NCBI GenBank assembly: GCA_029257385.1
Contig: JARIBS010000018.1
Location: 1-32,017, forward strand
DNA: 32,017 nucleotides
Direction of reading: 5' to 3'
Origin: Thiorhodococcus sp.
GTDB lineage: Bacteria; Pseudomonadota; Gammaproteobacteria; Chromatiales; Chromatiaceae
The notes below the pieces were generated by a model. It was given only the letters and a program-made list of their open reading frames with translations. It was not told where the DNA came from and did no database searches. This document shows positions 1 to 4,714 of the stretch, piece by piece. Position 1 is the first letter of the stretch. The number at the start of each line of letters is the position of its first letter. Made by a program: the position numbers and the translations under genes.

Positions 1-525
1 GTTGGCGAGACGTTGTTCGTCGAGCAGCAGATAGCCTTGCCGGGGGCGATAGTCCGCGAGCATCGGCGGTGCTGGCTCGATCAGCGGCTCGAGGGTCTCG
101 GCGGCGTTCCAGACCTGGGTTCCATTGTAGAGCACGATCGGCAAAACCGGCGGCAATCGCCCGGCGGCGCTCAGTTGCTCGGCGCGGATGAGATCCTGAT
201 AGAGCAGTCCGAGATAGGTCTGGATACGCACCGCCATCCAGGCATCGATGGTGGATTGGAATTCCAGCAGCAGGTAGACATAGAGCCAATCCGGCCCCCA
301 GCGCACCCGCCAGAGGAGATCGTCGGCACGCTCGCGCAGATCGTCGGTGACATAGCTGCCGCTGCAGCGCTCCAGCGTGGTGAGATCCAACGCCTGGACC
401 CACTCGCCCGGCACAAAGCCGCGCAGCAGGTCTCGAACCATGGCGGTATGGGCGTAGAGCAGCTTGTAGCCGCTGTCGTGGGTCGGGGCGCGCGGGGAGG
501 CGCTGGATGCCTTGCGTTTCTTCAT
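1..525 (-). CDS. Rpn-family nuclease / putative transposase, copy 1 (3' end outside window)
   Basis: The frame opens with ATG at 523-525 and runs off the left edge after 175 codons, so only the N-terminal half is visible. The protein begins MKKRKASSASPRAP and continues with THDSGYKLLYAH and AMVRDLLRGF, the opening typical of the Rpn (recombination-promoting nuclease, PD-(D/E)XK) family. The acidic nuclease core is visible as RADDLLWRV followed by LYVYLLLEFQS. It is a clear paralogue of the complete gene at 2321-3406, aligning without gaps over most of the visible length. It starts 6 bp after the FkbM-type gene stop, so the two are probably cotranscribed. Members of this family are thought to cut DNA and promote RecA-independent recombination; the role here is inferred from family only. 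Confidence 0.85.
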   Translation of the reverse strand, partial: MKKRKASSASPRAPTHDSGYKLLYAHTAMVRDLLRGFVPGEWVQALDLTTLERCSGSYVTDDLRERADDLLWRVRWGPDWLYVYLLLEFQSTIDAWMAVRIQTYLGLLYQDLIRAEQLSAAGRLPPVLPIVLYNGTQVWNAAETLEPLIEPAPPMLADYRPRQGYLLLDEQRLAN

Positions 526-531
526 CGGTCG

Positions 532-1230
532 TCAAACCTGGCGAAACAGCCAATCGGCCTGAACGCGCTGTCCCTGGTCAAATTGCGCGTTGAAGTGTCC
601 GTCGACGCGAAACCCGGCTTCGAGCAGAAACCGCTCGATCTGCGCGAGCAGGGCTTGGCCTTGATAGAGTTCCACATCAGAGGCTTCGACATAGACGGCG
701 TCGATCTCGGGTAGCAGTTCGGTCGCGCCTTGGAGGACTTCCAGCTCGAAGCCTTGGACATCGATTTTGAGCAGACTGGGGCGCGCCAGCGGTAACGCAA
801 TCAGGGCATCGAGCCGTTGGATCGGTACCTGCAGCGTGCCCGATTCGTCCATGCCGAAGATGCGTTTCTGGCGCGCGCCCAAGGCCAACAGCGAGGAGGA
901 ATCGACACGGGTGGCGAGATGCATCTGGCCGGTACCGGGTGTGGCACCCAGGGCGCAGGCGTGGATCTCGGCACGTCCTCGGGTGGCGCGGGCGAGCTTG
1001 GCTCTGGGTTCGGGCAGTGGCTCGAAGCAGATCAGCCGTGCTCGGGGCCAGCGCAGGCGGGCATAGACGGCGAACTGGCCTTTGTTGGCACCGACATCGA
1101 TGACGGTGGCGAAATGCTCGCGTCCAAGGGCCACGTCATGCTCGAGTGTGGCGGCGACGCCCTGTGCAAGCGCGGGCCAGCAAGCGGGAGTTTGCAGGAG
1201 CTTGGCGTATTTGCGCAGACGGGGCGACAT
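532..1230 (-). CDS. FkbM-family SAM-dependent methyltransferase
   Basis: A 232-residue protein. The frame is open further upstream, but ATG 1228-1230 is chosen because AAGGA lies at a normal distance before it and the sequence upstream is low-complexity with no homology-like character. SAM-binding motif I is visible as VIDVGANKGQF (about residues 43-53), followed by ICFEPLPE (about 68-75) and the FkbM signature LLKIDVQGFELEVLQGA (about 153-169). FkbM enzymes methylate hydroxyl groups of sugars or polyketides. No glycan or polyketide genes lie nearby; instead the neighbours are nuclease and toxin genes. Substrate is unknown. The start region (about 26 codons) is repeated as a relic at 3403-3492. 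Confidence 0.85.
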   Translation of the reverse strand: MSPRLRKYAKLLQTPACWPALAQGVAATLEHDVALGREHFATVIDVGANKGQFAVYARLRWPRARLICFEPLPEPRAKLARATRGRAEIHACALGATPGTGQMHLATRVDSSSLLALGARQKRIFGMDESGTLQVPIQRLDALIALPLARPSLLKIDVQGFELEVLQGATELLPEIDAVYVEASDVELYQGQALLAQIERFLLEAGFRVDGHFNAQFDQGQRVQADWLFRQV

Positions 1231-1243
1231 TTCGAGGTTCCTT

Positions 1244-1506
1244 GTCGTGTCGTGGTCGCGGGGGCTGTCGATCTCCGGGCGCTTGGGGGGCGATGCGGGA
1301 GACGGGCTGTTGTGGCGGTGGATCGTAGCATGGATGGTCTTTTTTCGCTGGCGGTGATGGCGCAAATCCGCGCCAAGGCTGTCGGCGATTGAGCTGCTTT
1401 TTAGGCCATTGGACGCAGAGTGCCAAGAATAAAGACGTCGCACCGCAGAGCGGTACGACGAGGGCGACGTGGGAACCCGCTTGCGGGCGACGCAGGCGAC
1501 GTCATC
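1244..1506. other. Non-coding segment present only in island copy 1
   Basis: The sequences flanking this 263-bp stretch (cgaggttcctt on one side, agtcagtcatcag on the other) are directly joined at 3495-3518 in the second copy of the island block. The stretch is therefore either an insertion here or a deletion there. It lies between the FkbM start and the RES relic. I find no convincing coding frame in it. Its only recognisable content is the dispersed repeat at about 1402-1449. Confidence 0.6.
1402..1449. repeat. Dispersed intergenic repeat, copy A
   Basis: The core acgcagagtgccaagaa, followed by agacgtcgcaccgca, recurs at about 13828-13879 with a few substitutions and a 3-bp length difference. 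Both copies are intergenic and in the same orientation. The gcagag...gccaagaa theme resembles the dispersed intergenic repeats common in purple sulfur bacterial genomes (recollection, not checked). Confidence 0.6.
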
Positions 1507-1515
1507 AGTCAGTCA

Positions 1516-1557
1516 TCAGCCGAGATGCGCTGTGTCTGCTTGCCAGCCGTATCGCTC
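1516..1557 (-). pseudogene. 3' relic of a RES-domain toxin gene
   Basis: Reading the minus strand gives ERYGWQADTAHLG then TGA, identical in protein to the last 13 residues of the intact RES toxin at 3515-4078. The DNA match extends past the stop: 1507-1558 matches 3506-3557 over 52 bp with only two differences (both T/C), then similarity ends abruptly at the vapC side. The first relic codon (GAG) overlaps the vapC stop codon, so this is a recombination breakpoint. It is too short to function. Confidence 0.85.
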
Positions 1558-1945
1558 AAACAGCCATCATCTCCTTCGGTTGAAGTCTCTGCGCTAGCTT
1601 GACCAGTTTCTCATCGAAGGTCGCAAACTCAGCCGCCTTTGCGCTGCTAGCGAGATGTAACGCATCGGCAAAGTCCATGCCCTGCTCATACCAGTCGAGC
1701 GCCATGACCACAACCCCGATATGCTCGACTTCGGCCTGTTGCAGGCCAATCACTTTTCGCAAAGCACAAACGATGGCCTTGCGGGTGAGTTGGTAAGAGA
1801 ACCTGAGTACCCACTCGGTTTCCAGCAGCACCGTCTTGGCGAGGAAAATACGCTCTCGCTCGAATAGCGCAATCGCTCGTGGACTCTGCTCTGGATCGTC
1901 ATTAGTGACGATTCGAACGATGACGTTCGTATCAACCGCGAGCAT
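1556..1945 (-). CDS. vapC: VapC-like PIN-domain toxin ribonuclease
   Basis: A 129-residue PIN-domain protein. ATG 1943-1945 gives the canonical N-terminus MLAVDTNVIVRIV; the frame is open upstream, but the sequence there lies inside vapB. Acidic active-site residues are visible: D5, E42 or E44, D91/D94 (GMDFADALH) and D111 (TFDEKL). VapC toxins are Mg-dependent endoribonucleases that cut tRNA or rRNA. The start overlaps the vapB 3' end by 14 bp, the usual coupling for this pair. The stop codon sits exactly at the breakpoint with the RES relic, so the last residues (MMAV) could be set by the junction, although the domain looks complete. Confidence 0.88.
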   Translation of the reverse strand: MLAVDTNVIVRIVTNDDPEQSPRAIALFERERIFLAKTVLLETEWVLRFSYQLTRKAIVCALRKVIGLQQAEVEHIGVVVMALDWYEQGMDFADALHLASSAKAAEFATFDEKLVKLAQRLQPKEMMAV

Positions 1946-2192
1946 GGCGTTCGCGTACTCCCTGAGCAATGGCTTCGTCCATTTCATCGAGAGATTTGGC
2001 CGAACCTCGGTAGCCCGCGCAGCCCACTACGTCGCTGAGTTGGGTTGTCGGAATCGGCTTTTTCGGTCGTAAGACAATGCTGTCCGGGAGTTCTTCGATC
2101 TCGAACTCGGTGCCCGCTGACCAATGATAATTTTCCCGAATCGTCTTTGGCAGTATGACCTGCCCCTTGCTGGAAAGACGTGTTGTTTCCAT
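1932..2192 (-). CDS. vapB: VapB-like AbrB-fold antitoxin
   Basis: An 86-residue protein with an N-terminal AbrB/MazE swapped-hairpin domain: METTRLSSKGQVILPKTIRE, then the acidic strand EFEIEELPDSIVLRPKK. The C-terminal part (about 50-86) would wrap the toxin and block its active site. Such antitoxins bind their own promoter, and a perfect inverted repeat lies just upstream at 2221-2237. No good Shine-Dalgarno sequence precedes the ATG at 2190-2192. The gene overlaps vapC by 14 bp. The name comes from domain pairing; exact subfamily is not resolved. Confidence 0.87.
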   Translation of the reverse strand: METTRLSSKGQVILPKTIRENYHWSAGTEFEIEELPDSIVLRPKKPIPTTQLSDVVGCAGYRGSAKSLDEMDEAIAQGVRERHARG

Positions 2193-2220
2193 GGTGTTGC
2201 TTATAATGACTGACCAAAAT

Positions 2221-2237
2221 GTAAGATATGATCTTAC
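2221..2237. promoter_or_regulatory. Probable vapBC operator (perfect inverted repeat)
   Basis: GTAAGAT-ATG-ATCTTAC is a perfect 7-bp inverted repeat with a 3-bp centre, about 30 bp upstream of the vapB start. AbrB-type antitoxins typically bind such palindromes with their toxin to repress their own operon. It overlaps the proposed -10 element. Confidence 0.65.
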
Positions 2238-2259
2238 TCATAGTGTCATGTTGCATCAA
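2231..2259 (-). promoter_or_regulatory. Candidate sigma-70 promoter of vapBC
   Basis: On the minus strand TTGATG (2254-2259) and TAAGAT (2231-2236) are separated by exactly 17 bp. Each matches the consensus at 4 of 6 positions. The -10 box lies inside the inverted repeat, which would let the antitoxin block polymerase. Transcription start not shown. Confidence 0.45.
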
Positions 2260-2299
2260 GGATCGGTAGCAGCCAGCCAGTTAGGGGGCAGTAGTAGAA

Positions 2300-2316
2300 G
2301 GACAATCAGGCTGTCC
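2300..2316. terminator. Weak hairpin downstream of the complete rpn gene
   Basis: GGACA-atcaggc-TGTCC forms a 5-bp stem 5 bp beyond the stop of the Rpn gene at 2321. On the minus strand it is followed by cttctact rather than a run of T, so it is at best a weak terminator. Confidence 0.3.
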
Positions 2317-2320
2317 CTTA

Positions 2321-3406
2321 TTAGCCGCTTGCTCCATCGCTTGTCTGCTCGTCGTCGGCTGGACCCGCGCCGATCTCGCGCACCGCGCGCAGCCAGGCAT
2401 CGCCATCGGCGAGGATGAGCAACTGATCGCCAAGCGCTTCCAGCGCGTCTAGGTCACGGATACGCGCAAGCCTTGCGGTGCTCTGGTCCGCAATCGCAGG
2501 GCCGAAGCGGCGGCGGACTTGTCCGAGCAGCATGCGGCGCGCAGCCTCTCGACCTTGCTCCAGCCCTTGCTCCAGCCCTTGCTCCAGCCCTTGCTCCAGT
2601 CCTTGCTCCAGTCCTTGCTCCAGTCCTTCCCGCTTCCACTGATCGGTCCAGCTTTCGAGATTTTCGGCCAGCATTTGATAGACCTCCATTAAGTCGCTTA
2701 GGGGCGGCAGCTCGACCCCGGGCAGCCGCTTGGGTAGGAAGACACGCCCGAACCAGATGGTAAAGGCGTGGCGTAATCCAAGCTGTTCGGGTGCCTGGAG
2801 CCAGTCGATCAAGGCGCGCACAATGCCCATCGCCGCCGCCGATCCACGGCTCGCCTCGAGCTGGAACAGCGCGGCACTGAGATTGCGCTCGGGCAATGCC
2901 CCAGTATTGGCGATCCGCTGCTCGTCGAGCAGGAGATAGCCTTGCCGTGGTCGATAAGCTTCCAGAACCGACGGAGCGGGTTCGATCAATGGCTCGAGCG
3001 TTTCGGCGGCGCTCCAAGTACTGGCTCCATTATAGAGCACCACCGGTAAGACCGGCGGCAGGCGACCGGCGACACTCAACTGCTCGGCGCGGATGAGGTC
3101 TTGGTAAAGTAAACCGATGTAGGTCTGAATGCGCACGGCCATCCAGGGGTCGACGCTGGACTGGAATTCCAGCAGCAGGTAGACATAGAGCCAGTCTTGG
3201 CCCCAACGCACGCGCCAGATGATGTCGTCGGCGCGGTCGCGCAGGTCGTCGCTAACATAACTGCCGCTGGCGCGCTCGAGTGTGTCGAGATCGAGTTCAC
3301 GCACCCAGGCGCCAGGCATGAAGCCGCGCAGGAGATCCCGCACCATGGCGGCGTGCGCGAACAGAAGTTTGTAGCCGCTGTCGTGCGTCGGCTGGCGCTT
3401 GCTCAT
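2321..3406 (-). CDS. Rpn-family nuclease / putative transposase, complete copy 2
   Basis: A 361-residue protein. The N-terminal PD-(D/E)XK nuclease core is visible as RADDIIWRV (D60/D61) and LYVYLLLEFQS (E80, Q82). Residues 261-284 are six perfect GLEQ tetrapeptides in a row, a predicted charged helix or coiled coil often seen near the C-terminal end of this family, then GREAARRMLLGQVRRRFG. Length is normal for the family. The ATG (3404-3406) overlaps the TGA of the 29-codon FkbM relic in an ATGA arrangement, so translation may be coupled to that mini-ORF. The first, partial copy is at 1-525. Activity in DNA cutting or recombination is inferred from family. Confidence 0.88.
   Translation of the reverse strand: MSKRQPTHDSGYKLLFAHAAMVRDLLRGFMPGAWVRELDLDTLERASGSYVSDDLRDRADDIIWRVRWGQDWLYVYLLLEFQSSVDPWMAVRIQTYIGLLYQDLIRAEQLSVAGRLPPVLPVVLYNGASTWSAAETLEPLIEPAPSVLEAYRPRQGYLLLDEQRIANTGALPERNLSAALFQLEASRGSAAAMGIVRALIDWLQAPEQLGLRHAFTIWFGRVFLPKRLPGVELPPLSDLMEVYQMLAENLESWTDQWKREGLEQGLEQGLEQGLEQGLEQGLEQGREAARRMLLGQVRRRFGPAIADQSTARLARIRDLDALEALGDQLLILADGDAWLRAVREIGAGPADDEQTSDGASG
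2555..2626 (-). repeat. Six 12-bp tandem repeats encoding (GLEQ)6
   Basis: The plus strand shows a 12-bp unit (gctccagccctt or gctccagtcctt) repeated six times within the rpn gene. Three neighbouring units carry C and three carry T at the same position, a pattern expected from recent slippage or unequal crossover. Changes in unit number would keep the reading frame. Confidence 0.9.
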
Positions 3407-3492
3407 GACTTGTCTGCCACGCCGTGCAGCAATGTGGGCCAGCAGGCGGAGGGTTGCAGGAGTTTGGTGTATTCGTGCAGACGGTGCGACAT
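3403..3492 (-). pseudogene. 29-codon head of an FkbM methyltransferase gene (relic)
   Basis: ATG 3490-3492 opens a frame reading MSHRLHEYTKLLQ then PSACWPTLLHGVA and DKS, ending at TGA 3403-3405. The first 26 residues match the start of the intact FkbM gene (MSPRLRKYAKLLQ, TPACWPALAQGVA) with several substitutions. The upstream sequence with AAGGA is also conserved. The rest of the gene, about 200 codons, is missing, and the frame joins the sequence just before the rpn start. The TGA overlaps the rpn ATG, so the relic could act as a leader peptide that loads ribosomes onto rpn (inference). Confidence 0.85.
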
Positions 3493-3514
3493 GTCGAGGT
3501 TCCTTAGTCAGTCA

Positions 3515-4078
3515 TCAGCCGAGATGCGCCGTGTCCGCTTGCCAGCCGTATCGCTCATACTTCGGCAAACGCCCGAAATCATCAACCACCAGAACCCGGC
3601 AAGGTGGCGTGTCGCACCAATGCCAAAGCACGAGATTGCGTTCAGCCGGCGTCGTACCGGGCGCAAAGCTGGGCACGAGGGCGCCGTGGCCGCCGACTGC
3701 GATCAAGGCCGCTGCGAGCGACCAACTCGGCGGCGCCTGGCCGCGCGAGGCTAGTTCCTCCCAGGGGCAGGCCAGCACGGCAGCATCGACGCCGCAGGCG
3801 GCGAGTACCGCTGGATCGGTGAGGTCGATGATCCGCTCGCAGCGCACACGATAGCCGACCAAGGTCATCGGCTGCGCCTTGAACGCCAAGCCCTGCTGGG
3901 CTTCCATCCATGCGGTCTTGGGGTCGAGTGAAGTGTAGAGGGCCGGAGTTCCGCGCGGATTGAAACGACCACCATGCCGTGCAGCCCCATCCCCGGAGGC
4001 CGGCGCGAAGGCCCAACGGGGGTTGTGGGCGCGATAGACTAGACTGGCGAAGCGGCGCGTCGGTGGTGCCCGCGTCAC
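3515..4078 (-). CDS. RES-domain toxin (NAD+-consuming enzyme family)
   Basis: A 187-residue RES-domain protein. Family residues are visible: LVYRAHNP (R16), the GGRFNPRGTPALYTS block (about 36-50, including R38 and Y48) and the helix with E59 (WMEAQQG). Characterised members (Res, MbcT, ParT) degrade NAD+ or ADP-ribosylate a target. The start is GTG 4076-4078, whose last bases overlap the antitoxin TGA in a GTGA arrangement, indicating translational coupling. The last 13 codons and flanking sequence recur as a relic at 1516-1557. Length is usual for the family. Whether it is a phosphorylase or an ADP-ribosyltransferase cannot be read from the sequence. Confidence 0.88.
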   Translation of the reverse strand: MTRAPPTRRFASLVYRAHNPRWAFAPASGDGAARHGGRFNPRGTPALYTSLDPKTAWMEAQQGLAFKAQPMTLVGYRVRCERIIDLTDPAVLAACGVDAAVLACPWEELASRGQAPPSWSLAAALIAVGGHGALVPSFAPGTTPAERNLVLWHWCDTPPCRVLVVDDFGRLPKYERYGWQADTAHLG

Positions 4079-4443
4079 GCGTAGCCGCCCTCCGCGATCC
4101 GCGATAGATAGTCCTTCACGGCCTGCGCGCGGCCATCCTTGACCAGATCCTCGGCGGTTCGGTCGCCGAACGAGGGGAGCGGCTGAGAACGAAACCAGGC
4201 GAAAGCACGTCCGGTCGAGCCGGTCCAGCTCGCGACCCGATTGATGATTTCCACAGTGTCGCGCAGCCGCGTCTGGGTCTGGCGCGCCTCGCGCCGATCG
4301 CGCTTGGAAACCGCATCACGCGACAGCCCGGTCGCCTTGGCCAGTTCGGTCTTGGTGATATGCAGCACCTCGGCCAAGCGATCCGTCGCGATCAAGCCTT
4401 GGTCGGTGATGACTTCGGAAAGCAATTCGGCTGGCATAGACAT
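4075..4443 (-). CDS. Xre/MbcA/ParS-type antitoxin
   Basis: A 122-residue antitoxin paired with the RES toxin. ATG 4441-4443 is chosen because GAGG lies 6 bp before it; an upstream in-frame ATG at 4465-4467 has no ribosome site and lies in a TATTAT-rich promoter-like stretch. Residues about 22-48 (RLAEVLHITKTELAKATGLS) look like the Xre-type helix-turn-helix, and about 78-120 (RAFAWFRSQPLPSFG, then AEDLVKDGRAQAVKDYL) is the MbcA/ParS toxin-binding domain. The toxin is expected to be held inactive and the operon self-repressed. An imperfect AT-rich inverted repeat (ATAAT-agtcaa-ATTAT, 4468-4483) lies just upstream. Confidence 0.88.
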   Translation of the reverse strand: MSMPAELLSEVITDQGLIATDRLAEVLHITKTELAKATGLSRDAVSKRDRREARQTQTRLRDTVEIINRVASWTGSTGRAFAWFRSQPLPSFGDRTAEDLVKDGRAQAVKDYLSRIAEGGYA

Positions 4444-4467
4444 TAATTGCCTCTTTGAGAGAACCAT

Positions 4468-4483
4468 ATAATAGTCAAATTAT
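4468..4483. promoter_or_regulatory. Possible operator/-10 region of the Xre-RES operon
   Basis: ATAAT-agtcaa-ATTAT is a 5-bp inverted repeat 25 bp upstream of the antitoxin ATG. On the minus strand it includes TATTAT, which could serve as a -10 box. No matching -35 at proper distance is evident. Confidence 0.35.
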
Positions 4484-4559
4484 GAGGCAGTCTACCCAAG
4501 ACGCAAGAACAATTTGGAGTCAGTTGAAAAGCTCGAAGGTCCGGGAGTCAGGTCACCCA

Positions 4560-4580
4560 CTGCACACTGCACACTGCACA
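4560..4580. repeat. Three 7-bp tandem repeats (ctgcaca)
   Basis: The unit ctgcaca occurs three times head to tail in the 270-bp gap between the Xre-RES operon and the chemoreceptor gene. No function evident. Confidence 0.8.
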
Positions 4581-4641
4581 GATCCTATGCGAGAACTCAA
4601 GGTCTTGAAAAACGACATCGACTCACCGGTCTTCCGCAAGA

Positions 4642-4665
4642 AGCCCCGGCGTTCAGGTCGGGGTC
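4642..4665. terminator. GC-rich hairpin downstream of the chemoreceptor gene
   Basis: CCCCGGC-gttcag-GTCGGGG (4644-4663) forms a 7-bp stem with one G-T pair and a 6-nt loop. It lies about 50 bp past the stop of the chemoreceptor gene. On the minus strand it is followed by cttctt, so it may end that transcript. The shape also resembles hairpins at IS200/IS605 ends, but no transposase or second end is present. Confidence 0.45.
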
Positions 4666-4714
4666 TCTCGCGTAAGACTGATGAACGCGTACCCAAGCCT
4701 GAGCCATACGAGGA

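Noticed and set aside
1231-1443. Upstream extension of the FkbM frame to 1443
   Set aside because: The translation is low-complexity and unlike the family; the ATG at 1228-1230 has a good ribosome site, and the same start is conserved in the relic at 3490-3492.
2555-2626. Possible CRISPR-like array
   Set aside because: The repeats are contiguous 12-bp units without spacers and encode GLEQ in frame.
1-4443. Intact insertion sequence or integron in the island
   Set aside because: No inverted terminal repeats, target duplications, integrase or classical transposase were seen; the Rpn proteins are transposase-like only by distant family ties.
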